A stretch of 51,824 nt of DNA from Pseudomonadota bacterium (lineage in GTDB: Bacteria; Pseudomonadota; Gammaproteobacteria; Burkholderiales; Burkholderiaceae_C), in contig JAJZEB010000011.1 in assembly GCA_021805805.1 (NCBI GenBank), positions 1 to 51,824 on the forward strand, written 5' to 3'. This document shows, piece by piece, positions 27,942 to 36,925 of the stretch (the first letter of the stretch is position 1; each line of letters starts with the position of its first letter). The position numbers were made by a program, and so were the translations under genes. The notes below the pieces were generated by a model. It worked only from the letters and a program-made list of their open reading frames with translations, was not told where the DNA came from and did not search any database.

Positions 27942-28925
27942 ATGAAACTCGTGAAGCACCTGATCGCCGCCGGCATCGCCGGATCCGTCGCCCAGTTCGC
28001 CGCCGCGGCGGGCGTTCCGGCCCCATTGGTCTCGCCGCAGTGGCTCAAGGCGCATCTGTCGGACGTGACGGTGGTCGACGTGCGCGAAGGCACCAAGGGC
28101 TTCACTGCCCAGCCCGAGCTGGGCAAGGACAAGAAGGGCCACACCGTGGTCAAGATGACCGGCGGCCACGTCCCTGGCGCGATCGCGGTCGACTTCGACA
28201 AGATCCGCCAGAACAAGGTCGAGGACGGCAAGACCATCAAGGCGCAACTTCCCACCGCCGAGTACTTCGCCAAGGTGCTCGACAGCGCCGGGCTGAACAA
28301 GAGCGACAAGCCGATCGTCATCGTGCCGACCGGTCAGACGGTCGACACCATGGACATGGCCACCCGCCTCTACTTCCAGCTGCGCTATTTCGGCGAGCCG
28401 GCGGCCAAGGTGGCGATCCTCAATGGCGGCGTCAACGCGTGGATCCTGGCCGGCAATGAGGTCAGCACCGCCCCGGCGCCGAGCGCCACCGGTGACTGGA
28501 CCGCAAGCCGCGAGGACAAGTCCATCCTGGCGACGATCGACGAGGTCAAGCAGGGCGTTCATCAAGGCAGCACGCAGTTCATCGACGCGCGCCCGACTCC
28601 GCAGTACCTGGGAATCGTCACCAAGCCGGTGAACAAGAGCGGCGGCCATCTGCCCGGCGCCAAGTCGTTCCCGACCGATGCCATCGTGCGCGACATCGAC
28701 GGCGCCACCCAGTTCATGACCCGCGCCGACTACGAGCGCATTTTCCGCGCCTACGACATCAGCACCCACGCGCCGACCGTGACCTACTGCAACACCGGTC
28801 ACCTGGCGTCGGGCGCCTGGTTCGTGAGCCACGAGATCCTCCGCAACCCGCACGCCAAGCTGTACGCGGGCTCGATGATCGAGTGGACCAATCTGGGCAA
28901 TCCGACGGTGGGTCTGGCCGACTGA
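27942..28925 (+). CDS. periplasmic two-domain rhodanese (thiosulfate sulfurtransferase)
   Basis: A 327-residue exported sulfurtransferase with signal peptide MKLVKHLIAAGIAGSVAQFA. The N-terminal rhodanese domain (about 28-175) has VVDVREG but VPTGQT in place of the active loop, so it is inactive, as is usual. The C-terminal domain (about 195-325) has active loop CNTGHLAS with Cys283, the only cysteine of the mature protein. It would transfer sulfane sulfur, for example from thiosulfate or polysulfide, in the periplasm. It has GGAG upstream, follows a terminator, and so needs its own promoter or readthrough. Confidence 0.9.
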   Translation: MKLVKHLIAAGIAGSVAQFAAAAGVPAPLVSPQWLKAHLSDVTVVDVREGTKGFTAQPELGKDKKGHTVVKMTGGHVPGAIAVDFDKIRQNKVEDGKTIKAQLPTAEYFAKVLDSAGLNKSDKPIVIVPTGQTVDTMDMATRLYFQLRYFGEPAAKVAILNGGVNAWILAGNEVSTAPAPSATGDWTASREDKSILATIDEVKQGVHQGSTQFIDARPTPQYLGIVTKPVNKSGGHLPGAKSFPTDAIVRDIDGATQFMTRADYERIFRAYDISTHAPTVTYCNTGHLASGAWFVSHEILRNPHAKLYAGSMIEWTNLGNPTVGLAD

Positions 28926-28947
28926 CGCGCCGCGCCGCGCGACCCCC

Positions 28948-28969
28948 GGAGGGCGCCGCGGCGCCCTCC
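28948..28969 (+). terminator. hairpin after the periplasmic rhodanese gene
   Basis: GGAGGGCGCC (28948-28957) pairs perfectly with GGCGCCCTCC (28960-28969), followed by TTCGTTTTCG. It begins 22 bases past the stop. Confidence 0.65.
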
Positions 28970-28992
28970 TTCGTTTTCGACGCCGCCGCGCC

Positions 28993-29021
28993 GCCCCAAG
29001 ATTGCTTGACCCCCACGGGGG
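28993..29021 (+). repeat. 29-base dispersed repeat, copy 2 (copy 1 at 190-218, minus strand)
   Basis: GCCCCAAGATTGCTTGACCC and the following nine bases match the reverse complement of 190-218 at 28 of 29 positions. The 3' half is a CCCCC/GGGGG block able to fold on itself. Here it lies between the rhodanese terminator and the murB stop; copy 1 encodes the last codons of the ABC ATPase. Confidence 0.8.
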
Positions 29022-29025
29022 GCGC

Positions 29026-30042
29026 TCAGACGACGACCGGCTCGTATTCGAGGCCGATGCCGAACTTGCTGCGCACGGCCGCGCGCACTGCCTCGGCCAG
29101 CGCGACGATCTCCTCGCCGCTGGCGCCGCCGAGGTTCACCAGCACCAGTGCGTGGCGCGAATCGACCGCCGCGCGGCCGAGCGCGCGCCCTTTCCAGCCG
29201 CAGGCGTCGATCATCCATGCCGCCGCCAGCTTGTAGCTGCCGTCGGCAAGCGGGTAGCTGACGATTTCGGGGTATTCCTGCAGGATCTCGTTGCGGATGG
29301 ACCTGTTGACGACCGGATTCTTGAAAAAACTGCCGGCATTGCCCAGCACCGCCGGGTCCGGCAGCTTGGCGCGCCGGATCTGGCACACCGCGTCGAATAC
29401 CTGCTGCGCGTCGGGCGCCGGCGCGTGCGCGAAACGCCGCGCCAAGTCGGCGTAGCCGATCTGGGGCACCCACGGTCGCGCCAGCCGCAGCCGCACCCTG
29501 GTGATCACCGACTTGCCGGCCAGCTCGCGCTTGAACAGGCTGTCGCGATAGCCGAAGCGGCACGCCGCCGCGCTCAGCGTGACCTCGCGGCCGGTCGTCA
29601 GGTCGACCGCGTCGAGCGATTCGAAGCGCTCGGCCAGCTCGACACCGTAGGCGCCGATGTTCTGCACCGGCGCGGCGCCGACGGTGCCCGGGATCAGCGC
29701 CAGGTTCTCCAGCCCCGGCAGGCCGCGCTGCAGCGTCCAGCTGACCAGCTCGTGCCAGCGCACGCCTGCGCCGGCCTCGACGACGCAGGCTTCGGCGTCG
29801 TCGCGCAGGACGCGCACACCGCCGATCTCGACCTTGACCACCAGCTGCGTCGGATCGCGCGTGAGCAGAAGATTGCTGCCGCCGCCGAGGATCAGCTTCG
29901 GCGCCGTGCCCAGCTGCGGATCGTCGACCAGCCGCCGCACCGCGCGCGCGTCGTGCACACGCACCAGGCGCGCCGCACGCGCGGCGACGCCGAAGGTGTT
30001 CATCGCGTCGAGCGCGACGTCGTGTTCGAGCTGCAGGTCCAT
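29026..30042 (-). CDS. murB: UDP-N-acetylenolpyruvoylglucosamine reductase
   Basis: A 338-residue FAD enzyme completing UDP-MurNAc synthesis for peptidoglycan. FAD-binding [11 protein letters not shown], type I active-site segment FGYRDSLFK, the catalytic Ser in [10 protein letters not shown], and the C-terminal GIGLEYEP with the catalytic Glu are present. ATG 30042 is the natural start. It diverges from yajQ. Confidence 0.96.
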   Translation of the reverse strand: MDLQLEHDVALDAMNTFGVAARAARLVRVHDARAVRRLVDDPQLGTAPKLILGGGSNLLLTRDPTQLVVKVEIGGVRVLRDDAEACVVEAGAGVRWHELVSWTLQRGLPGLENLALIPGTVGAAPVQNIGAYGVELAERFESLDAVDLTTGREVTLSAAACRFGYRDSLFKRELAGKSVITRVRLRLARPWVPQIGYADLARRFAHAPAPDAQQVFDAVCQIRRAKLPDPAVLGNAGSFFKNPVVNRSIRNEILQEYPEIVSYPLADGSYKLAAAWMIDACGWKGRALGRAAVDSRHALVLVNLGGASGEEIVALAEAVRAAVRSKFGIGLEYEPVVV

Positions 30043-30113
30043 ACAATCGCATCCGTTGCGCAAACGCGCATTATCAGGCTGCAAGGCCTGTCACCTCAGC
30101 CGAGACTTCCGCG

Positions 30114-30599
30114 ATGCCTTCTTTCGATACCGTCCTCGAACCGAACCTGATCGAAGTGCGCAATGCCGTCGAGCAGGCGGCGAAGGAGATCTCCACCCGA
30201 TTCGACTTCAAGGGCACGTCGGCCCGCGTCGATCTGGCCGACAAGACCATCACCGCGTGGGCCGACAGCGACTTCCAGCTCGGCCAGCTGCGCGACGTGC
30301 TCAACGGCAAAATGGCCAAGCGCAACGTCGACCTGCGCTTTCTCGACCTGGGCAAGCCCGAGACCATCGGCGGCGACAAGCTCAAGCAGGCGATCACCGT
30401 GAAATCGGGAATTCCGCAGGACATGGCCAAGCGCATCGGCACGGCACTGAAGGAAGCCAGGCTGAAGGTGCAGTCGTCGATCCAGGGCGACGTGGTCCGC
30501 GTCAGCGGCGCAAAACGCGACGACCTGCAAGCGGCGATCGCGCTGCTGCGCCAGCGCATCGACGACGCGCCGCTGAGCTACACCAATTTCCGCGACTGA
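30114..30599 (+). CDS. YajQ-family nucleotide-binding protein
   Basis: A 161-residue protein with two ferredoxin-like repeats. [20 protein letters not shown] and STRFDFKGT open it, with [22 protein letters not shown] and [13 protein letters not shown] as family signatures. Some YajQ proteins bind cyclic di-GMP and modify transcription factors; whether this one does is unknown. It converges on plsY with 9 bases between stops. Confidence 0.93.
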   Translation: MPSFDTVLEPNLIEVRNAVEQAAKEISTRFDFKGTSARVDLADKTITAWADSDFQLGQLRDVLNGKMAKRNVDLRFLDLGKPETIGGDKLKQAITVKSGIPQDMAKRIGTALKEARLKVQSSIQGDVVRVSGAKRDDLQAAIALLRQRIDDAPLSYTNFRD

Positions 30600-30608
30600 C
30601 GCGCAGCG

Positions 30609-31232
30609 TCAGCGCCGGCCGATCCGGCTCTCGGTTCCGGCGAGCAGCTTGGCGACGTTGCCGCGGTGGCGCCAGACGATGAGCAGCGCGATCGCGGTGA
30701 CCGCCAGCAGCATCGCCGGCGCGCGCGGCCAGACGCGTCCGCCGCCGATCCAGTAATACACCGGCGCGCAAACCGCGGCGGCCAGCGCCGCAGCCGACGA
30801 ATAGCGGCTGACGGCAGCCACGATCAGCCAGGTCGTCAAGGTCGCCAGACCGAGCCAAGGATTGATCGCCAGCAAGATACCGGCAGCGGTCGCCACGCCC
30901 TTGCCTCCCTTGAAGGCGAAGAACACCGGAAAAAGGTGGCCACCGAAAACGGCCAACGCGACCACCGCAACCGCGGCCGCATCGACCAGGCCGTGCGCCT
31001 GCGCGCGGTACGCGAGCCAGACCGCCAGCCATCCCTTGGCCGCGTCGAGCAACAAGGTCAGCGCAGCGGCGACCTTGCTGCCCGAACGCAGCACGTTGGT
31101 CGCGCCCGGGTTGTGCGAGCCGAAACTGCGTGGATCGGCCAGCCCCATCGCGCGACTGACGAGGATGGCGAAGGCCACCGAGCCGAGCAGATATGCGGCC
31201 AGCGCCGCGAGCAATGCGTTCAGCGAATTCAT
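30609..31232 (-). CDS. plsY: acyl-phosphate:glycerol-3-phosphate acyltransferase
   Basis: A 207-residue inner-membrane enzyme for the first acylation of glycerol-3-phosphate in phospholipid synthesis. The three conserved loops are visible: [25 protein letters not shown] and [10 protein letters not shown], plus several hydrophobic segments. It follows ybaK on the same strand with a 41-base gap. Confidence 0.95.
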   Translation of the reverse strand: MNSLNALLAALAAYLLGSVAFAILVSRAMGLADPRSFGSHNPGATNVLRSGSKVAAALTLLLDAAKGWLAVWLAYRAQAHGLVDAAAVAVVALAVFGGHLFPVFFAFKGGKGVATAAGILLAINPWLGLATLTTWLIVAAVSRYSSAAALAAAVCAPVYYWIGGGRVWPRAPAMLLAVTAIALLIVWRHRGNVAKLLAGTESRIGRR

Positions 31233-31273
31233 CGGACGGGTTCCAGCGGCGCGGAGACTGAAGGGATTCGATT

Positions 31274-31765
31274 TCAGGAGGCGGACAACGCGCAGTGCAC
31301 CGCTTGTGCCTGCAACTGCTCGCTCAGCAGCGACGGCGCAATGCCCAGCAGCAGGCCGCGGCGGCCGCCGTTGATGTAGATGCGTTCGAGTTCCAGAACA
31401 CTGGCCTCGACATGGATCGGCAGCGGCTTGCGCAACGCGAACGGCGACGTACCGCCGACCAGATAGCCGCTGTGGCGCTGCGCCACCTGCGGCGTGCACG
31501 GCTGCACCGCGCGCACGCCGAGGCCTCGCGCCAGGTTCTTGGTCGAGACTTCGCGATCGCCGTGCATCAGCACCACCAGCGGCCGCGCGGCGTCGTCCTG
31601 CATGATCAGCGTCTTGACCACGGCCTGCGGCTCGAGCCCCAGGCAGCGCGCAGCCCAGGCCGCGCCCCCATGCTCGACATAGTCGTAGACGTGCAGCGTG
31701 AACACGCAACCCCGCTGGCGCAGCCAGGCAGTGGCGGGAGTTTCCGTGACGTGAGTCTTGCGCAT
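31274..31765 (-). CDS. ybaK: YbaK/EbsC-type aminoacyl-tRNA deacylase
   Basis: A 163-residue trans-editing domain that hydrolyses mischarged Cys-tRNA(Pro) or related species. [12 protein letters not shown] opens the protein; KTLIMQDD includes the conserved Lys, and [14 protein letters not shown] carries the GxxP-type loop. It lies upstream of plsY and divergent from the PHP phosphatase gene. Confidence 0.88.
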   Translation of the reverse strand: MRKTHVTETPATAWLRQRGCVFTLHVYDYVEHGGAAWAARCLGLEPQAVVKTLIMQDDAARPLVVLMHGDREVSTKNLARGLGVRAVQPCTPQVAQRHSGYLVGGTSPFALRKPLPIHVEASVLELERIYINGGRRGLLLGIAPSLLSEQLQAQAVHCALSAS

Positions 31766-31837
31766 GGTGGACGACGAACAGCCGCGCATACTACCCCGCC
31801 CGCGCCGCCGCGGGAAGCGCCCCCCTAGAATGCAGGC

Positions 31838-32683
31838 ATGTCCCCTGCGCTGAACGCCGATCTGCATTCGCATTCGACCCGCTCCGACGGCACCTTGAGC
31901 CCGGCGCGGCTGGCGCGCCGCGCCCACGACAACGGCGTGCAGCTGTGGGCGCTGACCGACCACGACGAGCTCGGCGGAATCGACGAAGCGGCGGCGGCGG
32001 CGCGCGACTGCGGGCTGCGTTTCGTCGCCGGGGTCGAGATCTCGGTATCGGTGGCCGAACAGACCGTGCACGTGGTCGGCCTCGGGGTCGACCCGGCCGA
32101 CGCTGCGCTGCATGCCGGATTGCAGCAGGTGCGTGCCGGCCGCGAGCAGCGCGCGCGGCGCATCGCCGCCGAACTCGAGCGCCATGTCGCGCTGGACGAC
32201 GCCTACGCCGGAGCGGTGCGCCTTGCCGGCAACCCGGCGCTGCTGTCGCGCACGCATTTCGCGCGCTACCTGGTCGAGCGGCGCGTATGCGCCAGCACGC
32301 ATGAGGTGTTCACGCGCTTTCTGACCCCGGGCAAGCCCGGCTACGTCGAACACGACTGGGCGACGCTGCGCGACGCCGTGCGGTGGATCCGCGGCGCCGG
32401 CGGGCACGCGGTGATCGCGCACCCGGCGCGCTACCACTTCACGTCGACCGAAGAATGGGCGCTGTTCGAGTCGTTCAAGGAACTCGGCGGTGCAGCAGTC
32501 GAGATCGTCACCTCCAGCCACGGCCACGGGGACCAGCGCAAGTACGCGGACATCGCCACCGAGTTCGGCTTGCTGGCCTCGCGTGGGTCGGATTTCCACA
32601 GCCCGCAAGAAAGCCGCTGCGACCTTGGCCGGCTGCCGCCTCTTCCGGCCGGCCTGACACCGGTCTGGGAACTGTTCGCCTGA
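31838..32683 (+). CDS. PHP-domain 3',5'-nucleoside bisphosphate phosphatase / 5'-3' exoribonuclease (RNase AM type)
   Basis: A 281-residue PHP phosphoesterase related to YciV/TrpH. The metal site is built from DLHSHSTRSDG, LTDHDELGG, AGVEIS, IAHPARY and GSDFH. Such enzymes hydrolyse 3',5'-bisphosphate nucleosides or trim RNA 5' ends in rRNA maturation. It starts a same-strand run with yciO, an M50 protease, pagL and trpS; only 7 bases separate it from yciO. Confidence 0.9.
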   Translation: MSPALNADLHSHSTRSDGTLSPARLARRAHDNGVQLWALTDHDELGGIDEAAAAARDCGLRFVAGVEISVSVAEQTVHVVGLGVDPADAALHAGLQQVRAGREQRARRIAAELERHVALDDAYAGAVRLAGNPALLSRTHFARYLVERRVCASTHEVFTRFLTPGKPGYVEHDWATLRDAVRWIRGAGGHAVIAHPARYHFTSTEEWALFESFKELGGAAVEIVTSSHGHGDQRKYADIATEFGLLASRGSDFHSPQESRCDLGRLPPLPAGLTPVWELFA

Positions 32684-32690
32684 CGATTCG

Positions 32691-33326
32691 ATGGCCCAAT
32701 ACTTTCACGTCCACCCCGACAATCCGCAGCCGCGGCTGATCAAGCAGGCTTGCGCGATCCTGCACGGCGGCGGCGTCGCCGCAGTGCCGACCGACTCTTC
32801 GTACGCGCTGGTATGCCATCTCGACGACAAGGCCGCGGCCGAGCGGCTGCGCCGCATCCGCCAGGTCGACGCCAAGCACCACCTGACGCTTTTGTGCAGC
32901 GACCTGTCCGAACTGGGCACCTATGCCGTGTTCGACAATCGGCAGTTCAGGCTGCTGCGCGCCGCCACGCCAGGTCCGTATACCTTCATCCTCGAGGCCA
33001 CGCGCGAAGTTCCGCGGCGGCTGTCGCACCCATCGCGCAAGACCATCGGCGTGCGGGTTCCGGATCACGCCGTGACCCTGGCGCTGCTGGCCGAGCTTGC
33101 TCAGCCGCTACTGGCGACGACCTTGATCCTGCCCGGATCCGATGACCCGCTGAACGATCCCGACGCCATCCGGGCCGCGCTGGAAAAACAGATCGACCTC
33201 GTGCTCGACGCCGGCAGCTGCCCCCAGCAGCCTTCCACCGTGATCGACCTGTGCAGTCAACCGCCAACCCTCGTGCGCCTCGGGCGCGGAGCGCTGGAGC
33301 CGCTCGGCCTGCAGGCCGACGCCTGA
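32691..33326 (+). CDS. YciO-family Sua5/YrdC-like protein
   Basis: A 211-residue threonylcarbamoyl-AMP synthase-like protein. It has the YrdC fold motifs GGVAAVPTDSSYALVC and KHHLTLLCSDLSELGTYA (family KxRxxxxP is altered), with PGPYTFILEATREVPRRL and STVIDL. YciO is a paralogue of TsaC with low or no t6A activity in tested cases, so its role is uncertain. Genetically linked to the PHP phosphatase, as in many proteobacteria. Confidence 0.88.
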   Translation: MAQYFHVHPDNPQPRLIKQACAILHGGGVAAVPTDSSYALVCHLDDKAAAERLRRIRQVDAKHHLTLLCSDLSELGTYAVFDNRQFRLLRAATPGPYTFILEATREVPRRLSHPSRKTIGVRVPDHAVTLALLAELAQPLLATTLILPGSDDPLNDPDAIRAALEKQIDLVLDAGSCPQQPSTVIDLCSQPPTLVRLGRGALEPLGLQADA

Positions 33327-33348
33327 ACCCCCGGAGCCCGACCCGACC

Positions 33349-34014
33349 ATGACGGACCAAATGATCCAGGCTTTCACCGTCTTCGCGCTGCCGGTGCTGT
33401 TCGCGATCACCCTGCACGAGGCAGCGCACGGCTGGATGGCGCGCCGGCTGGGCGACAACAGCGCCTACATGATGGGGCGCGTGACGCTGAACCCGATGCG
33501 GCACATCGACCCGATCGGCACCATCCTGGTCCCGCTGGTGCTGTATGTGGCGACCGGAGGCAGCTTCCTGTTCGGCTACGCCAAGCCGGTCCCGGTCAAT
33601 TTCAGCGCCCTGCGCCACCCCAAGCGAGACATGATCTGGGTCGCGCTCGCCGGACCGCTTTCCAATTTGCTGCAGGCCTTCCTTTGGGGCGTGCTGCTGA
33701 TCCTGCTGCAGGCGGCACGGGTCAACGAGATCTATTTCCACGACGTCGCGCGCGCCGGGATCGTGGTCAATATCGTCATGTTCGTCTTCAACCTGTTTCC
33801 GCTGCCCCCGCTCGACGGCGGCAGGGTCCTGGTCGGCATACTGCCGATCCGGCAGGCCATCGCGCTGTCGCGCATTGAGCCGTACGGGTTTTTCATCGTC
33901 ATGGCGCTGGTGCTGACCAACATCATCACCACGTTCTGGCTGCTGCCGCTGATGGAGATCACGCGCGTGCTGCTCAATCTGCTGCTCAGCCCTTTGCGCC
34001 TGCTGTTGTTCTGA
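33349..34014 (+). CDS. M50-family intramembrane metalloprotease (site-2 protease-like)
   Basis: A 221-residue membrane protein with about five hydrophobic segments. Zinc ligands are expected from HEAAH (residues 20-24) and the Asp of LPPLDGGR; NPMRHIDPIGT is also typical. It lacks PDZ or CBS domains, so it is the compact bacterial form seen upstream of trpS in Burkholderiales. Substrate unknown. Confidence 0.92.
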   Translation: MTDQMIQAFTVFALPVLFAITLHEAAHGWMARRLGDNSAYMMGRVTLNPMRHIDPIGTILVPLVLYVATGGSFLFGYAKPVPVNFSALRHPKRDMIWVALAGPLSNLLQAFLWGVLLILLQAARVNEIYFHDVARAGIVVNIVMFVFNLFPLPPLDGGRVLVGILPIRQAIALSRIEPYGFFIVMALVLTNIITTFWLLPLMEITRVLLNLLLSPLRLLLF

Positions 34015-34046
34015 GTCGCCTCGTCCCACATGGAGCACGCCCTGTC

Positions 34047-34556
34047 ATGACTGCAACGCACCGCCTGCTGATCGCCACCGCCTGCGTCGTCGGCGCCCTC
34101 GCCGTGCCGCCGGCGCAAGCCGCCGAATGGACCGCGCTTTGGGGTGGCGCAGACGGCGCCCACAACCTGGCGCTGGCCTGGCAGTCGGCGCCGATCTGGC
34201 GCTCCGGACGCGGCGCGCACCCGCTCGACGTATCGCTGGAAGCTTCCGCCGGGCGCTTCAGCCGCGACGGCGACTCCACCTGGCACGTCGGCCTGACGCC
34301 GATCCTGCGCTGGTGGATGACGCCGAGCAACGCGATCGAGGCCGGAATCGGAGCGAATCTGCTGTCGTCGACCTACATCGGTCCCAAGGGCATGGCCACG
34401 GCGTACCAGTTCGGCGACTCGATCGGACTGGTGCACCGCTTCGAAGCCTCGCCGTGGAGCGCGGGCGTGCGCTTCTCGCATTACTCGAACGCCGGAATCA
34501 AGCATCCGAATCCGGGCCAGAATTTCCTGCAACTCCGCCTCAGCTATGACTACTGA
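34047..34556 (+). CDS. pagL: lipid A 3-O-deacylase PagL-like outer-membrane protein
   Basis: A 169-residue beta-barrel protein with signal peptide ending PAQAA (about residue 26). PagL removes the 3-O acyl chain from lipid A. The hallmark HYSNAGIKHPNPG is present with catalytic His145 and Ser147. The third catalytic residue of P. aeruginosa PagL, Glu140, falls in the segment that here reads PGQNF and has no Glu, so activity is uncertain. It ends in an aromatic (Tyr), the outer-membrane sorting signal. Its 3' end overlaps trpS by 11 bases. Confidence 0.85.
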   Translation: MTATHRLLIATACVVGALAVPPAQAAEWTALWGGADGAHNLALAWQSAPIWRSGRGAHPLDVSLEASAGRFSRDGDSTWHVGLTPILRWWMTPSNAIEAGIGANLLSSTYIGPKGMATAYQFGDSIGLVHRFEASPWSAGVRFSHYSNAGIKHPNPGQNFLQLRLSYDY

Positions 34557-35757
34557 GAACTCCGTCGACACCGTGCTGTCGGGAATGCGCCCGACCGGCG
34601 CGCTGCACCTGGGCCATTACCACGGCGCCTTGAAGAACTGGGCCCAGCTGCAGCACCGGCACCGCTGCCTGTTCTTCGTCGCCGACTGGCACGCGCTGAC
34701 CACCCACTACGAATCGCCGGAGGCGATCCAGCAGCACACCGTCGACATGGTGATCGACTGGCTTGCCGCCGGTGTCGACCCGCAACACGCCACGCTGTTC
34801 GTGCAAAGCCGGGTGCTCGAGCACGCCGAGCTGTTCCTGCTGCTGGGAATGGGCACGCCGCTGGCCTGGCTTGAACGCGTACCGACCTACAAGGACCAGA
34901 TCGCCAACCTGAACGATCGCGACCTGCTGACCTACGGCTTCCTCGGCTACCCGCTGCTGCAGGCGGCCGACATCCTGATCTATCGGGCACGCTGGGTTCC
35001 GGTCGGTGCCGACCAGGTACCGCATATCGAAATGAGCCGCGAAATCGCCCGCCGCTTCAACGCGCTGTACGGACGCGACGCCGAAATCGAGGCGCGCGCG
35101 CGACTGGCCGCGGCCAAGCTCGACGACGAGCAGCGCACGCAACTGCAGCGGCTGCGCCGCGCCGCCGACCAGGACGGCGAGCTCGACAAGCGCGATGCCG
35201 CGCGTGCGCTGATCGCGGCCAGCGCGCTGAGCCGAGCCGAAAAGGACGCGCTGCGCGCCCAGCTCGACGGTGGCCGCCGCACCATCCTGCGCGAGCCCGA
35301 AGCGCTGCTGACGCCGGAGTCCAAGCTGCCCGGGCTCGACGGGCGCAAGATGTCGAAGAGCTACGGCAACGCGATCGCGATCCGCGAACAGCGCGGCAGC
35401 GTCGAGACCAAGGTGCGGCGCATGCCGACCGACCCGGCGCGCGTGCGTCGCAGCGACGCCGGCGATCCTGCGCGCTGCCCGGTGTGGCAGTTCCACCTGG
35501 CCTACAGCGACGACACGACCCGCAACTGGGTGCAGCGCGGCTGCACCAGCGCGGGCATCGGTTGCCTGGAATGCAAGCAGCCGGTGATCGACGCCATCCT
35601 GCGCGAGCAGCAGCCGATGCTCGAGCGCGCGCAGCCGTACCTGGACCAGCCTGCGCTGGTGCGCGACATCCTCGATGACGGTTGCGATCGCGCACGTGCG
35701 GCCGCGCGCGAAACGATGGTCGAAGTGCGCGACGCGATGGGCCTGCGCCTGGGTTGA
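34546..35757 (+). CDS. trpS: tryptophanyl-tRNA synthetase
   Basis: A 403-residue class I synthetase. GALHLGHYHG is the HIGH-type site, GRKMSKSYGN the KMSKS loop, and PVGADQVPHIEM contacts tryptophan. A long charged helical insert after the Rossmann fold (about residues 185-250) accounts for the length over the 330-residue form and is usual in betaproteobacteria. The start overlaps pagL by 11 bases in another frame. It converges on dedA. Confidence 0.96.
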   Translation: MTTENSVDTVLSGMRPTGALHLGHYHGALKNWAQLQHRHRCLFFVADWHALTTHYESPEAIQQHTVDMVIDWLAAGVDPQHATLFVQSRVLEHAELFLLLGMGTPLAWLERVPTYKDQIANLNDRDLLTYGFLGYPLLQAADILIYRARWVPVGADQVPHIEMSREIARRFNALYGRDAEIEARARLAAAKLDDEQRTQLQRLRRAADQDGELDKRDAARALIAASALSRAEKDALRAQLDGGRRTILREPEALLTPESKLPGLDGRKMSKSYGNAIAIREQRGSVETKVRRMPTDPARVRRSDAGDPARCPVWQFHLAYSDDTTRNWVQRGCTSAGIGCLECKQPVIDAILREQQPMLERAQPYLDQPALVRDILDDGCDRARAAARETMVEVRDAMGLRLG

Positions 35758-35766
35758 CCAGGTGCG

Positions 35767-36324
35767 TCAGTGCCGGCGCCGCCGTGCGCGGCGCCAGGCC
35801 AGCAACCAGCCCGCTGCGACCAGCGCGAGCAGCGCGAGCAGGCCGAACTCGGCGTGCTCCAGGCGCAGCTCCAGCAGGCCCTCGGCCTGACCGAAAGCCC
35901 AACCGGCACCAGCGATCAAAGGCGCCCACAGCAGCGCACCGAGCACGTTGTAGACGAGGAAGCGGCCGGCGGGAACGCCGGCGGCCCCGATCAGCACCGG
36001 GCCGGCGATGCGCAAGCCGTACAGGAAACGCACGGCGACGATCGCACCCCGCGGGCGACGACGCAGCAATGCGGCAACGCGCTCGAACTGCGCCGCCAGC
36101 CGCGGCAGGCGACCCAGCAGCCGCTGGCCGCCGAAGCGCCCGACCCAATAGAAGAACTGGTCGCCCGCGCTGGCCGCGACCACCGCGACGAGCAGCACCA
36201 GCCAGATGTCGAGCATGCCGCGCCGTGCCGCGTAGCCGGCGGCAAGCAGGATCGTCTCGCCCTCGGCGAAGGCGCCGACCGCAACCGCGACATAGCCCCA
36301 ATCGTGGATCCACTGCTCGACCAT
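35767..36324 (-). CDS. DedA-family membrane protein
   Basis: A 185-residue inner-membrane protein (SNARE-associated/DedA). It shows FAEGETILLAAGYAARRG and GDQFFYWVGRFGG, with FLYGLRIAGPVLIGAAGVP holding the conserved Arg and Gly, plus about four hydrophobic segments. Family members move undecaprenyl phosphate or polar lipids across the membrane. ATG 36324 is the start of the conserved region. A cspA-type gene lies upstream, separated by a terminator. Confidence 0.88.
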   Translation of the reverse strand: MVEQWIHDWGYVAVAVGAFAEGETILLAAGYAARRGMLDIWLVLLVAVVAASAGDQFFYWVGRFGGQRLLGRLPRLAAQFERVAALLRRRPRGAIVAVRFLYGLRIAGPVLIGAAGVPAGRFLVYNVLGALLWAPLIAGAGWAFGQAEGLLELRLEHAEFGLLALLALVAAGWLLAWRRARRRRH

Positions 36325-36382
36325 GCTGCGCCCCGAACACCGTCCAGCCACGGATCATGCCACGCGCGCAGCGGCCAAACAA

Positions 36383-36400
36383 AAACCGGCCCATGGGCCG
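36383..36400 (-). terminator. intrinsic terminator of the cold-shock gene
   Basis: ACCGGCCC (36383-36390) and GGGCCGGT (36393-36400) form a perfect stem; on the minus strand it is followed by TTTTTGTTTGG. A second hairpin (GGCCCGC/GCGGGCC, 36440-36458) lies nearer the stop codon. Confidence 0.75.
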
Positions 36401-36468
36401 GTGCTGAACTTCGGCCGCCCTGCGGCGTCCCGAAGCTGCGGCCCGCTGGACGCGGGCCGGGTGCTCGC

Positions 36469-36672
36469 TCAGATCGCGCGAATCTGCGAGGCTTGCGGGC
36501 CCTTCGGGCCGGCCTTCACGACGAATTCGACGCGCTGGTTTTCTTGCAGGGTGCGGAACCCCTTGGCCTGGATTTCGCTGAAATGCGCGAACAGATCCTC
36601 GCCGCCTTCATCCGGCTTGATGAAGCCGAAACCCTTGCTTTCGTTGAACCATTTGACGGTGCCGGTGGGCAT
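36469..36672 (-). CDS. cold-shock protein, CspA family
   Basis: A 67-residue OB-fold nucleic-acid chaperone. RNP1 KGFGFI and RNP2-like DLFAHFS are present, and the protein starts [14 protein letters not shown] 36672 is chosen because AAAGG lies six bases upstream; an in-frame ATG at 36678 has no spacing from it. A long AT-rich leader precedes it. Confidence 0.96.
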   Translation of the reverse strand: MPTGTVKWFNESKGFGFIKPDEGGEDLFAHFSEIQAKGFRTLQENQRVEFVVKAGPKGPQASQIRAI

Positions 36673-36827
36673 GATCATCCTTTCGAAACATGAACATTAA
36701 AGAAGAATGCAAATCTTCATCAAGCCCAGCCGGTTTATCGATAATCAATGAACCCAAACTGTGGACGCAAACTGTCCGTCTTGAAGCGACTGCAGGGACT
36801 ACTATACACCGAATGACGCAAATGCAA
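36673..36827 (-). promoter_or_regulatory. promoter and long 5' leader of the cold-shock gene
   Basis: On the minus strand a -10 TATAGT (36801-36806) follows TTGCAT (36822-36827) with a 15-base spacer. Transcription would begin near 36795, giving a leader of about 120 bases, AT-richer than the genome. Long structured leaders that respond to temperature are known for cspA-type genes; structure here is not verified. Confidence 0.5.
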
Positions 36828-36925
36828 GACTTTCGTGCGAAGCTTGCGCAAAAACTACAACACCGGTCGTCGCCCTTGTTGCCGCCTGACAACGGCATTG
36901 GCCCACCCTCGAATCATCAGACTTC

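Noticed and set aside
28993-29021. Insertion sequence ends
   Set aside because: The two 29-base copies are 28.8 kb apart, with no transposase or target-site duplication seen; a small dispersed element is more likely.
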